A stretch of 64,000 nt of DNA from Haloarcula rubra (lineage in GTDB: Archaea > Halobacteriota > Halobacteria > Halobacteriales > Haloarculaceae): the NCBI RefSeq assembly GCF_019599465.1, contig NZ_RKLR01000002.1:186001-250000 (forward strand), read 5' to 3'. Positions 8,340-16,721 of the stretch are shown piece after piece; the stretch's first letter is position 1, and each line of letters starts with the position of its first letter. The position numbers were made by a program, and so were the translations under genes. The notes below the pieces were generated by a model. The model saw only the letters and a program-made list of their open reading frames with translations. It did no database searches and was not told the origin of the DNA.

Positions 8340-8849
8340 TCACCGTTCTCGGGTCGCTGTCGAGAACACCGCTCCATCCGGCGACCGGAGGCTGACGCGG
8401 ACCCCGCCGTCGGTCGCTTCCAGTTCTGCGTGGGCAGGTCGGTAGCGTCTCGGGTCGGCGTAGCTCCCCGGGTTGACGAGGAGGCGGCCGTCGAGGGCCC
8501 CGATTTCGGGTCGGTGGGAGTGACCCACGACCACCACGTCGGCGTCCTCCTGCCGGGCGAGCAGCCCCAGCGCCGTCTCCGAGTGGTCGTGGCCGTGGAC
8601 GACCAGTACCGTCAGCCCCGCCCACGAGAGCGTCGCGACGTCGGTGAGGCGCTCCCGGACCGCCGTCGTGTCGTTGTTCCCGTAGACGGCGGTGAGCGCC
8701 GACGCCTCGGCCGCGACGGCGTCGAGGACCGACTCGGTGGTGAAGTCGCCGGCGTGGACGACGTGGTCCGCGGCCCTGACCGCGTCGAGCGTGTGGCCGT
8801 CGAGTCGGTGGCCGTCGGTACCGTGCGTATCGGAGACGACAGTGAGCAT
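8340..8849 (-). CDS. Metallophosphoesterase of the YfcE/MJ0936 type
   Basis: The 169-residue protein shows the calcineurin-like phosphoesterase motifs in order: SDTHG (residues 6-10), HAGDF, GNND, VHGHDH and GHSHRP. These supply the two-metal site. Its length and motif spacing match the single-domain YfcE/MJ0936 family, which hydrolyses phosphodiesters such as model cyclic nucleotides in vitro; the physiological substrate is unknown. It is divergent from the cation efflux gene at 8916 with 66 nt between starts. The 151 nt on its 3' side (8189-8339) contain no convincing gene. Confidence 0.9.
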   Translation of the reverse strand: MLTVVSDTHGTDGHRLDGHTLDAVRAADHVVHAGDFTTESVLDAVAAEASALTAVYGNNDTTAVRERLTDVATLSWAGLTVLVVHGHDHSETALGLLARQEDADVVVVGHSHRPEIGALDGRLLVNPGSYADPRRYRPAHAELEATDGGVRVSLRSPDGAVFSTATRER

Positions 8850-8915
8850 ACCCCGGATAGCGTCTCCAGCCGTAAATCCAGAACCACTTTCCCCCAGCCT
8901 CGTGACTGCCCGGGC

Positions 8916-9887
8916 ATGGCAGGCAGTAAATCAGTCGTCCTCGCCGCCCTCGTCGCCAACGGCGCCATCGCGGTGCTGAAGTTCTTCGGGTTCCTCCTGA
9001 CCGGGAGCGCCGCGATGCTATCGGAGACGTACCACAGCGTCTCCGACACCGGCAATCAGGTGTTCCTTCTCATCGGCATCCGGTTCTCCGGGCGCGAGGC
9101 GAACCGAGAGCACCCCTTCGGCTACGGCAAGGCACAGTTCTTCTACAGCTTTCTGGTCTCCGTCTTCCTGTTCGGCATCGCCGGGTGGGAGAGTCTGAAA
9201 CACGGGTACAGCGAACTCACGTCGGGCGGTCACGGTGGAGAGGCCGCCGGCGGTGCCGTCGAGTTCCTGTTCATCAGTTTCACGCCGCCGGCGTGGCTCG
9301 ACCCGCTGTGGGTCAACTACACCGTCCTGCTGGGCGCGTTCGTCTTCGAGACGTGGGCGCTGTACAAGGCCCGCGCCGAGATGCAGCGCCAGATGAAGCG
9401 CAACGACTGGGGCAGTTATCGGGAGGCGTTCCGCAAGACCAGCGACGTGACGACGCTGACGGCGCTGACCGAGGACACCATCGCGCTGGCGGGCATCGTC
9501 ATCGCGCTGGTCGGCCTGTTCCTCGAACAGCAGACCGGCAACCCGGTGTTCGACCAGATATCGGCAGTGCTCATCGGCATCATGCTGATGGGCTTCGCGC
9601 TGGCGCTCGCGTGGGAGAACAAACGCCTCATCCTCGGCGAGAGCCTCCCGGCGGACGTGGGCCGAGAACTCCGCGCCGTCGTCACCGACCACGAACACGT
9701 CAGCGACATCGTCGACTTCCGGACGGTGTACTTCGGCCCGAACGACGTGGTCGTCTCCGCCGACGTGGTGTTCGACGAGGGCCTCGACACCGCGGAGATA
9801 GACGACGCGATCACGGCTATCGAGGACGCGCTGAAGGCGCTCAACGGCGACATCCGGAAAGTGTACATCGAACCCGAGACGGCATGA
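8916..9887 (+). CDS. Cation diffusion facilitator (metal efflux) family protein
   Basis: From the ATG at 8916 the 323-residue protein has the CDF layout: helices at the N-terminus with SETYHSVSDTGNQV, where H and D of the HxxxD motif bind the transported metal, a histidine/glycine loop (GGHGGEAAGG), paired later helices with ALTEDTIALAG, and a cytoplasmic C-terminal domain (from about residue 245, with HEHVSDIVDFRTVYFGP) resembling the regulatory metal-binding domain. It likely exports Zn2+, Fe2+ or Mn2+ in exchange for protons across the cytoplasmic membrane. The loop between helices IV and V is longer than usual. Metal specificity is not determined by sequence here. Confidence 0.88.
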   Translation: MAGSKSVVLAALVANGAIAVLKFFGFLLTGSAAMLSETYHSVSDTGNQVFLLIGIRFSGREANREHPFGYGKAQFFYSFLVSVFLFGIAGWESLKHGYSELTSGGHGGEAAGGAVEFLFISFTPPAWLDPLWVNYTVLLGAFVFETWALYKARAEMQRQMKRNDWGSYREAFRKTSDVTTLTALTEDTIALAGIVIALVGLFLEQQTGNPVFDQISAVLIGIMLMGFALALAWENKRLILGESLPADVGRELRAVVTDHEHVSDIVDFRTVYFGPNDVVVSADVVFDEGLDTAEIDDAITAIEDALKALNGDIRKVYIEPETA

Positions 9888-9888
9888 G

Positions 9889-10632
9889 TCAGCCGTACAG
9901 GCCGATTTCGTCGGCCCACCACGGGACCGGGACGCGGTCGATGCCGGTCGTGACCTGCCACCGGAGGACGAACACCGTGCCGTTGGACCGTCGCATCCAG
10001 TGGTCGACGTACCGGACGATACCCGTCCGGTCGACGTAGATGCGCGACCGGACCGCGACGACCGGGTCCGGGTCGGCGCCGCTGACCGGGGCCCCCGTGT
10101 CGTTGGACCCGACGACGGCGAGCGTGCGGCCGCCGCGCCGGACCGTTCCGAGGCGGTCGTACCCCTCGGCGTCGAGGACCACCCGAAGTCTGGCGACGCC
10201 CGACGCCGACGGGACGTACGGTATCTGCCCGTCGCTGGCTGTCGCGGTGTAGTCCGTGTCGGGGTCGTCGCGGACGCTGCGGTACAGCATCCCGTCGGCG
10301 ACGACGGCGTCGTCGGTCAGCGGGCCGAACGTCCGCCGGACGCGGGTTATCCTGCGCTCTCGGTCGACCCACACGTCCCGCGTGTTCTGTGGTCCCTCGC
10401 GTTCGACGTGACGGTGGAAGCTCCGCTCGGCGAGCGCGGCCTCGTGCCGGGCCAGAATTCGGTCGAGGTCGACACTCCCGTTCTCGCGGGGGAGCGTGAC
10501 GTTCTCGGTGGTCGTCTCCGGCACCGGCGCGGGCGTCAGCGGGCGCTCCGGCGAGGACGTATCGGCGCTCGCGAACAGCCCCGAACAGCCCGCGAGCGCG
10601 ACCACCGCGACGAGGAGCACCGGCCGCCACAT
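9889..10632 (-). CDS. Secreted lipoprotein of unknown function
   Basis: The protein starts MWRPVLLVAVVALAGCSG, a signal peptide with lipobox ALAGC, so the mature 230-odd residues are probably lipid-anchored on the outer face of the membrane. The remaining sequence is rich in beta-strand-like segments with regularly spaced charged residues (for example DVWVDRERRITRVRRTFG), resembling the DUF-type haloarchaeal lipoproteins with a LolA/outer-membrane-carrier-like shape, but no catalytic motif is seen. It is convergent with the CDF gene (1 nt apart) and divergent from the helicase gene. Confidence 0.7.
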   Translation of the reverse strand: MWRPVLLVAVVALAGCSGLFASADTSSPERPLTPAPVPETTTENVTLPRENGSVDLDRILARHEAALAERSFHRHVEREGPQNTRDVWVDRERRITRVRRTFGPLTDDAVVADGMLYRSVRDDPDTDYTATASDGQIPYVPSASGVARLRVVLDAEGYDRLGTVRRGGRTLAVVGSNDTGAPVSGADPDPVVAVRSRIYVDRTGIVRYVDHWMRRSNGTVFVLRWQVTTGIDRVPVPWWADEIGLYG

Positions 10633-10706
10633 GGGTGTCCAGAGGGGCGCGAGCGGGATAGCTACTGGGGCGAACCCTTTTGCCCGAGAACGGCCAACGG
10701 ACCCCC

Positions 10707-12887
10707 GTGGCGACGACAGACGACGGCTACCTCCGCTTTTTCCCCTACGAGGAGCCGTACGACCACCAGCGCGAGGCGATGGGCACCATCTACGACGCCC
10801 TCGACGACGGACGAGACGTCCTCTTCGAGGGGGCCTGTGGCACCGGCAAGACGCTGGCCTCGCTCGTCCCGGCGCTGGAACACGCCCGCGAGACGGACAA
10901 GACGGTGGTCATCACGACGAACGTCCACCAGCAGATGCGCCAGTTCGTCGAGGACGCCCGCGCCATCACGGACCACGAGGACCTGCGAGCGGTCGTCTTC
11001 CGCGGCAAGGGGTCGATGTGTCACATCGACGTCGACTACGAGGAGTGTCAGGCCCTTCGCGATACGACGCGCGAACTGGTCGACGTCGAGGGCGACATCG
11101 CCGACCTCGAACGGCGCGAGGGGGAACTGCTCGAAGCGGGCCAGTCGGGCGACAGCGAGGCCATGGAGGCCCGTAGCGCCGTCGTCGAGGAACTGCGGGA
11201 CTTACAGGAGCAACGCGACGAACTGGAGAGCGAACGGTCGACCTGCGACCACTACTACCGGAACCTCACCGTCGACACCACCGACTTCTACGCGTGGCTC
11301 TACGACGACGTGCGCACGCCCGACGACGTGTACGAGTACGCCGAACAGCAGGGGATGTGTGGCTACGAACTGCTGAAGGAGGGGATGGACGGCGTCGACC
11401 TCGTGGTGTGTAACTACCACCACCTGCTGGACCCGACCATCCGCGAGCAGTTCTTCCGGTGGTTGGGCCGGGAACCCGAGGACGTCGTCGCCGTCTTCGA
11501 CGAGGCCCACAACGTCGAGTCCGCGGCCCGCGACCACGCCCGGCGCACCCTGACCGAGAACACGCTGGACCAAGCGTTAGACGAACTCGACGGGAGCGAC
11601 GACGCCCGCGCGGAGGGTGCCGCGAACGTCCTCGAAACCTTCCGGGACGCACTCGTCGAGACGTACGAGGACTCGTTCGGCTTCGGCGACCGGGAGGCCG
11701 TCGACGAGCACTGGGACGACGTCACCGTCGCCAACGACGACAAGAAAGACGACCTCACCCTCGCGTTCTTCCAGCACTACACCGGCCCCGGCTTCCACGA
11801 GGAGGTCGACCACGCCGTCGAACTGGGTCGGGAACTCGACGCGACGTACGAGGAGCAGTTCAAAGAGGGGGAACTCGACACGCGCAAGGAGTGTCAGACC
11901 CTGCAGGCCGCCGCCTTCCTCTCGGACTGGCTGGCCGAATCGGACGCCGCCGGCCAGTATCCCGTGGTGAGCGTGCGCCGCGACGAGGGCAGCGGCGACG
12001 TCTACGGCCGTGCCGAACTGTACACCTGCATCCCCGAGCAGGTGACCCGGGACCTGTTCGACGACCTGCACGCGGCCGTGTTGATGAGTGCGACGCTGCG
12101 ACCGTTCGACGTGACCGAAGACGTCGTCGGGGTGGACGACCCGGTGACGATGGCCTACGGCGCGCAGTTCCCCGAGGAACGCCGGCGGACCTACGCCGTC
12201 GACGGCCCCGCCCTCTTCTCGAGCGAACGGGACAACCCAGAGACACAGCAGACCATCGCTCGCACCCTCGAAGACGTCGTCCGCTTCACGCCGGGCAACA
12301 CCCTCGTGTTCTGTCCGTCCTACAGCGAGGCGAAGCGCTACCACGACATGGTCGCCGTCAGCGGCACCCGGTATCTGGACGAACCCGGGAAACAGGCCCG
12401 TGACCTCCGCGAGGCCTTCACCGACGACGACGGCGCCGTCCTCTTTACCTCGCTGTGGGGCACCCTCGGCGAAGGGGTGAGCTACGACGGCGACGACGCC
12501 CGCACCGTCGTCGTCCTCGGCGTCCCCTACCCCCACCTCGACGACCGGATGGAGGCCGTACAGGACGCCTACGCGACGGCGTTCGGCGACGAGGACGCCG
12601 ACGAGGCCGGGTGGCGCTACGCCGTCGAGATTCCGACGGTGCGCAAGACGAGACAGGCGCTCGGTCGAGTCGTCCGCTCGCCCGAGGACTTTGGTTCGCG
12701 GGTGTTGCTCGACAAGCGCTACACCGAACACGCCGAGATGGACATGCGCGACTACGCGGTCCGGGGCACCTTCCCGCCCGAGGAACGCCGCGAGATGGTC
12801 GACATCGGCCCCGAGAAACTGAAGTTCGCCCTGCTGAACTTCTATCAGGACATGGACGCTTACGACGGGCCGCCGCCGAAGCCCTGA
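10707..12887 (+). CDS. XPD/Rad3-type ATP-dependent DNA helicase
   Basis: Superfamily 2 helicase of about 726 residues. GACGTGKT (residues 42-49) is Walker A, VFDEAHNVES is the DEAH box, and the late segments SLWGTLGEGVSYDGDDARTVVVLGVPYPHLDDR and QALGRVVRSPEDFG are motifs V/VI. Four cysteines in the expected region (GSMCHI, YEECQAL, STCDHYY, GMCGYE) are suited to the 4Fe-4S cluster of XPD helicases. The enzyme would unwind DNA 5'-3' in repair. I chose GTG 10707 (ATTDDGYLRFFPYEEPYDHQ) as start because the protein-like sequence begins there; a TTG at 10680 would add nine residues. It is divergent from the lipoprotein gene. Confidence 0.9.
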   Translation: MATTDDGYLRFFPYEEPYDHQREAMGTIYDALDDGRDVLFEGACGTGKTLASLVPALEHARETDKTVVITTNVHQQMRQFVEDARAITDHEDLRAVVFRGKGSMCHIDVDYEECQALRDTTRELVDVEGDIADLERREGELLEAGQSGDSEAMEARSAVVEELRDLQEQRDELESERSTCDHYYRNLTVDTTDFYAWLYDDVRTPDDVYEYAEQQGMCGYELLKEGMDGVDLVVCNYHHLLDPTIREQFFRWLGREPEDVVAVFDEAHNVESAARDHARRTLTENTLDQALDELDGSDDARAEGAANVLETFRDALVETYEDSFGFGDREAVDEHWDDVTVANDDKKDDLTLAFFQHYTGPGFHEEVDHAVELGRELDATYEEQFKEGELDTRKECQTLQAAAFLSDWLAESDAAGQYPVVSVRRDEGSGDVYGRAELYTCIPEQVTRDLFDDLHAAVLMSATLRPFDVTEDVVGVDDPVTMAYGAQFPEERRRTYAVDGPALFSSERDNPETQQTIARTLEDVVRFTPGNTLVFCPSYSEAKRYHDMVAVSGTRYLDEPGKQARDLREAFTDDDGAVLFTSLWGTLGEGVSYDGDDARTVVVLGVPYPHLDDRMEAVQDAYATAFGDEDADEAGWRYAVEIPTVRKTRQALGRVVRSPEDFGSRVLLDKRYTEHAEMDMRDYAVRGTFPPEERREMVDIGPEKLKFALLNFYQDMDAYDGPPPKP

Positions 12888-13026
12888 GCAGTGAACCGCC
12901 ACGGATGCCGTAGGACAGTTTCGTTACCCCCGGCCTGCCGTTCGACGAGCCAGTGGGTGTGACAGTCGACGAACACTCGGACGACAGCGTCGTTCATCAC
13001 GTCGGACGACCAACGTCGAACTGTCG

Positions 13027-13410
13027 ATGATTCGTAACGCACTCACCGCCGTCGGCATCGTCGAACTCCTGTTTCCCGAAGCACTCGTCGGCGCGGCCGA
13101 ACGGATAGCACTCGACAACCCAGACGAGTGCGAGTTACGGTCGTGGGTCGTGCCCGGGGCACGAGCGGAAGGACTCGCCATCCTATTCGTGATGTGACGA
13201 AGTGACGCCTCGTATTCGGCGTTCAAGCGACTCCTCGGCCTCGTCGGCGTCGTCGCTCTGGTCGCCCCGCAAGCCTACGTCGACTACGGCGCGGCGCTAG
13301 CGTACACCGACGCCGCCGACTGCAAGTGGAAAGGCTGGGTGTATTCGGGGACCCGCCTCGTCGGGTTGCTGTACGTCCTCGTCGCCGTAGCCGAACGACG
13401 AACCGACTGA
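13027..13410 (+). pseudogene. Small membrane protein gene interrupted by an in-frame TGA
   Basis: The frame from ATG 13027 runs to TGA 13408-13410 with a single in-frame TGA at 13195-13197. The sequence keeps good coding character on both sides: the first half (MIRNALTAVGIVELLFPEAL...) and the second half (FKRLLGLVGVVALVAPQAYV...) are both hydrophobic and resemble each other, including a shared x-W-x-x...R-x-x-GL segment (SWVVPGARAEGLAI against GWVYSGTRLVGLLY), so the original protein was an internally duplicated membrane protein of about 127 residues. TGA is probably a mutated TGG. A sequencing error would explain it equally well. Haloarchaea are not known to read TGA as selenocysteine. Confidence 0.65.
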
Positions 13411-13491
13411 GGAACGGCCTCGAACGGCCAGTCGAACCGCATCGGGCGGAAAGAGGTGGATAGAAAACCCCCGCTCTGCTATCCCCGGGCA

Positions 13492-14124
13492 ATGCTAGTC
13501 GCCTTCGACTTCGACGGCACCCTCTCGGACTCCGAGATGACGGTCCTGCTGGGCAACCAGAACGGCACCGCCGAGGACATGGCGTCGATTACCGAGCGAG
13601 CGATGAACGACGAAATCGAGTACGCCGAGAGCCTGCGCCAGCGCTGTGCGCTGCTCGAAGACCTGCCCGACGAGCAGGCACAGGCCGCCTTCGACGAGGT
13701 GGAACTGCGCCCCGGCGCGGCCGACGTCATCGCTGCCCTACGCGAGGCCGGCCACTACGTCGCCATCCTCACCGGCGGCTTCGAGCGCGGCGTCGAGGCC
13801 GCACTCGCGAAGGAGGGGGTCGAAGTCGACGCCATCGTCGCCAACCGCCTGCCGGTCGCGGACGGGAAACTCACCGGCACCGTCGAGGGACCGCTCGTCG
13901 AGGGGACGAAAGACGACGCGCTGGAGGTGGCGACGGCCATCGTCGGCGAGGACCGCGACCGCACCGTCGCCGTCGGCGACGGCGCCAACGACCTGCCGAT
14001 GCTGGAGGTGGCGGGACTGGCCGTCGGGTTCGAACCGAAACCGGCCGTCGCCCCGTCGTGTGACGTGACCGTCTCGACGATGGCGGAACTGCAGGACCTC
14101 TTCGAGGAGAAGGAGATTCTCTAG
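13492..14124 (+). CDS. serB: Phosphoserine phosphatase (HAD family)
   Basis: The protein starts directly with the HAD nucleophile motif FDFDGTLSD (residues 4-12), followed by a helical cap, then AILTGGF (motif II region), a conserved Lys in EGTKDDAL (motif III) and VAVGDGANDLPML (motif IV, GDGxND). The 210-residue length matches archaeal SerB, which dephosphorylates O-phosphoserine to serine in the cytoplasm. Its pathway partner SerA lies 28 kb away at 41550. It ends adjacent to, but convergent with, a small membrane gene at 14125. ATG 13492 is chosen because the catalytic motif starts within four residues. Confidence 0.9.
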   Translation: MLVAFDFDGTLSDSEMTVLLGNQNGTAEDMASITERAMNDEIEYAESLRQRCALLEDLPDEQAQAAFDEVELRPGAADVIAALREAGHYVAILTGGFERGVEAALAKEGVEVDAIVANRLPVADGKLTGTVEGPLVEGTKDDALEVATAIVGEDRDRTVAVGDGANDLPMLEVAGLAVGFEPKPAVAPSCDVTVSTMAELQDLFEEKEIL

Positions 14125-14430
14125 TCAGGCCCGCGCCGTCTCCGTGTCCGCGTGGCCGTACAGCGAGTAGACGAGCAGGCCGAACCCGAGCGCGGTGACC
14201 GACCGCTGGAGGAGGACGCCGCCGAGGAAACTCCACCCGAGCAGTTGGTGGACGCCGCCGCCCAGGAGGAGCCCCAGCGTCACGAGGCCGAACCCGGCGG
14301 CGAAGCGGCGCATCACCGGGGACCCGTTCCGGCGGGCCGCCCGGTAGGCGAGGTGGGTAATCACGCCGCCGAGGACGAGGACCACGGCGCTCGTGAGCAC
14401 CGCGAGCATCGTCAAGAGTGTCGTATCCAT
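14125..14430 (-). CDS. Small three-span haloarchaeal membrane protein
   Basis: The 101-residue product has three hydrophobic helices (residues 5-28, 47-65, 71-91) separated by short basic loops (AYRAARRNGSPVMRR), with the C-terminus GHADTETARA polar. This resembles the small haloarchaeal membrane proteins often annotated only by a DUF number; no function is known from the sequence. It is convergent with serB, with the two stops touching. Its ATG at 14430 lies 82 nt beyond the stop of the DoxX-type gene. Confidence 0.65.
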   Translation of the reverse strand: MDTTLLTMLAVLTSAVVLVLGGVITHLAYRAARRNGSPVMRRFAAGFGLVTLGLLLGGGVHQLLGWSFLGGVLLQRSVTALGFGLLVYSLYGHADTETARA

Positions 14431-14512
14431 CTGTCTCTCCGTGTACTGAAATGTTGCTTCGGTGGCGGAACCGCCGTCGCCGGACCGGCGAGCGGCGGCA
14501 GGCCCGTGCGCG

Positions 14513-15088
14513 TCACCCGAGGAGGGCGCGGAGCCACGCGTTGTTCTGCACGACCTCTAGCTGTTCGAGGTAGGCGTCGAGGCCGAGGATGCGGCCGGCG
14601 CCGATGGCCCCGAGGCCGAACAGGAGCGCCGCGTAGACGACGTGGTCGTCGATGACCCAGCCGTGGGCCAGCGGGAGGCCGGCCATGAGACCGCCCTGAA
14701 GGCTCGCCGCCCAGAACATCATCATCATGACGGCGGCCCAGAACGCGTTCCAGCGGACGAACGCGCCGACGATGAGGCCGATGCCGGTCAGGGTGAGCCC
14801 CCACATCACGAGCATGTCGACGAGCGGGCTCCCGGCCATCGAGGCGAACATCCCGGTGAAGGGGTTGCCCTCGGGGATGGCGTTGGCGAGGTAACCGGCC
14901 GCCGTCCAGTTGTTCTCGGCGGTGGCGTCGAGGTACGTGACGAGTTTCGTGAGGCCGCCCTGTAACAGGACCCACCCCATCGTGAGGCGGAGCGACAGGA
15001 TGGCGTAGCCGATCCAGTGTTCGGAGTACGCGAAGTCGGCCTTACGGCCGAACAGTTCGACGTCGATGTGTCGGGTGTCGGTAGACAT
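14513..15088 (-). CDS. DoxX-family membrane protein
   Basis: The 191-residue protein has four hydrophobic helices and a conserved basic/Trp entrance helix (AILSLRLTMGWVLLQGGLTKL) typical of DoxX/DoxD proteins, which in archaea include the small subunit of thiosulfate:quinone oxidoreductase and many proteins of unknown redox role. The charged loops sit on one face as expected of the family. The neighbours do not include a sulfur-oxidation partner. A perfect 19-bp palindrome lies 58-76 nt upstream of the start and probably sets its regulation. DoxX is a broad label; substrate unknown. Confidence 0.8.
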   Translation of the reverse strand: MSTDTRHIDVELFGRKADFAYSEHWIGYAILSLRLTMGWVLLQGGLTKLVTYLDATAENNWTAAGYLANAIPEGNPFTGMFASMAGSPLVDMLVMWGLTLTGIGLIVGAFVRWNAFWAAVMMMMFWAASLQGGLMAGLPLAHGWVIDDHVVYAALLFGLGAIGAGRILGLDAYLEQLEVVQNNAWLRALLG

Positions 15089-15145
15089 GATTGATTTCCT
15101 CTACAGGTAGTAATCGGTGTGGAGAGGGCTTGAAGAGAGAGTCCC

Positions 15146-15164
15146 GTTCTCAAGTATTGAGAAC
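15146..15164. promoter_or_regulatory. Perfect palindrome upstream of the DoxX gene
   Basis: GTTCTCAA-GTA-TTGAGAAC: eight-base arms with a 3-nt centre, 19 bp in all. It sits 58-76 nt before the DoxX start (minus strand), too far for a TATA box but in the range of an operator bound by a dimeric winged-helix regulator. Confidence 0.65.
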
Positions 15165-15256
15165 CGAATACGTTCGGGCGTCCTACCGTTCTCGTCGGGC
15201 GGGAAACGGGTCGCGTGCCCTGAAAGAGGCGTCGACGCGGAAAAAACGGCTCGGCG

Positions 15257-16552
15257 TTACTCGGTGGCCTGCGCGATGGCCTGGTCGAGGTCCCCGATGA
15301 TGTCGTCGACCGATTCCGTCCCGACCGAGAGACGCACCATGTCGTCGGTGACGCCGGCGGCGTCCTTCTCCTCGTCAGTGAGCTGCTGGTGAGTCGTGGA
15401 CGCGGGGTGGATGACCAGCGTCTTCGCGTCGCCGACGTTCGCCAGCAGGCTGGCGATTTCTGTCGACTCGACGGTGGTCCGGGCGGCGTCGTAGCCCTCC
15501 GCGAGACCGAACGTGATCATGCCGCCGTACCCGCCGTCGAGGTACTTCGTCGCCATGTCGTGGGTCTCGTGGTCCTCGAGGCCGGGGTAAGTGACCCACG
15601 ACACCTCGGGGTGGTCGTCCAAGAACTCCGCGACGGCCATCGCGTTCTCGCAGTGGCGGTCCATCCGCGTCGGCAGGGTCTCTAAGCCCTGCATGGTCTG
15701 CCAGGCGTCGAAGGGGGACTGCTGACAGCCAAGGTCACGCAGGCCGCGGGCGATAGCGGCGTAGGTGAAGGCGGCGTCGCCGAACCGCTCGCGGAAGTTG
15801 ACGCCGTGGTAGGCCGGGTTGTCCCCGGCGATTTCGGGGTACTTCTCCTCGTACTCGTCCCACGGGAACGACCCGCCGTCGACGAGGACGCCGCCGACGG
15901 TGGTGCCGTGGCCGTGAATCCACTTCGTCGTGGAGTTCCAGACGAGGTCCGCGCCGTGTTCGATGGGGTTGCACAGGTACGGCGTCGCGAACGTGTTGTC
16001 CACGAAGAAGGGGACGCCGTTGTCGTGGGCGATGTCCGCGAGGCGCTCGAAGTCCGGCGTCACGAGCGCGGGGTTGCCGATGGTCTCGCAGTGGACGTAG
16101 GCCGTGTTCTCGTCGATGGCCTCCTCGTAGGCGTCGTAGTCCAGCGTGTCGACGAAGCGCGTCTCGACGCCGTTCCGGGGGGCAGTGTGGGTGTAGTACG
16201 TGTAGGTGCCGCCGTACAGCGAGGAGGCGGTGACCACGTTGTCGCCCACGTCGGCCAAGAGGAACGTGGCGAGGTTCAGCGACGCCATCCCCGAGGCGGT
16301 GGCGACGGCCCCGACCCCGCCTTCGAGTGCGGCCAGTCGCTCCTGGAGCATCCCGACGGTGGGGTTCATCAACCGGGAGTAGATGTGTCCCGGCTTTTCG
16401 AGGGCGAACTGCTTCGCGGCGTCCTCGGCGTCTTCGAAGACGTACGAGGTTGTCTGGTACAGCGGTGGTGCCCGGGCACGGGCCTCAGCGTCCGGTTCTT
16501 CCTGCCCTACGTGGAGGGCGTCTGTCTCGAATCCGCGGTCGTCGTCGCTCAT
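15257..16552 (-). CDS. metY: O-acetylhomoserine aminocarboxypropyltransferase (sulfhydrylase)
   Basis: The 431-residue enzyme belongs to the Cys/Met-metabolism PLP family (fold type I). RLMNPTVGMLQERLAALEGG and NSTTKWIHGHGTTVGG are present; the Lys in the latter is the one that binds PLP. MetY joins O-acetylhomoserine to sulfide to give homocysteine, the step that brings sulfur into methionine. The internal sequence HGVNFRERFGDAAF and the 430-residue length favour MetY over the shorter cystathionine enzymes. It stands alone on the minus strand with its own promoter and an inverted repeat over the start site region. Confidence 0.92.
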   Translation of the reverse strand: MSDDDRGFETDALHVGQEEPDAEARARAPPLYQTTSYVFEDAEDAAKQFALEKPGHIYSRLMNPTVGMLQERLAALEGGVGAVATASGMASLNLATFLLADVGDNVVTASSLYGGTYTYYTHTAPRNGVETRFVDTLDYDAYEEAIDENTAYVHCETIGNPALVTPDFERLADIAHDNGVPFFVDNTFATPYLCNPIEHGADLVWNSTTKWIHGHGTTVGGVLVDGGSFPWDEYEEKYPEIAGDNPAYHGVNFRERFGDAAFTYAAIARGLRDLGCQQSPFDAWQTMQGLETLPTRMDRHCENAMAVAEFLDDHPEVSWVTYPGLEDHETHDMATKYLDGGYGGMITFGLAEGYDAARTTVESTEIASLLANVGDAKTLVIHPASTTHQQLTDEEKDAAGVTDDMVRLSVGTESVDDIIGDLDQAIAQATE

Positions 16553-16558
16553 ACACTG

Positions 16559-16584
16559 GGGTAGTAACGGGCTACCCTCTTAAG
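16559..16584 (-). promoter_or_regulatory. metY promoter with overlapping inverted repeat
   Basis: On the minus strand, the TATA-like CTTAAGA (about 16577-16583) lies about 28 nt before the metY ATG, giving a leaderless transcript. The inverted repeat GGGTAG (16559-16564) / CTACCC (16572-16577), 7-nt centre, falls between this TATA and the start codon, where a bound repressor would block transcription initiation. Confidence 0.45.
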
Positions 16585-16721
16585 TTCCGTCTACGGCGGC
16601 GAGACACCCCCCGAATCCGAGATACCGGTGATATTCCCGCGCCGGTCCGAACCAGTTCGGCCCCAGTTCGACCACCCTGATAAATCAAAGAGTTATCACC
16701 CAGTAGTGCAATGCGTACGGT

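Noticed and set aside
8192-8377. Small minus-strand frame between the HTH regulator and the phosphoesterase
   Set aside because: No promoter, Arg/Ser-rich composition, and it overlaps the phosphoesterase gene's 3' end.
12860-13042. 60-residue minus-strand frame after the helicase gene
   Set aside because: Crosses the helicase stop and has no protein-like composition.
13195-13197. Selenocysteine reading of the TGA in the membrane gene
   Set aside because: No selenocysteine insertion element is recognised and haloarchaea are not known to decode TGA.
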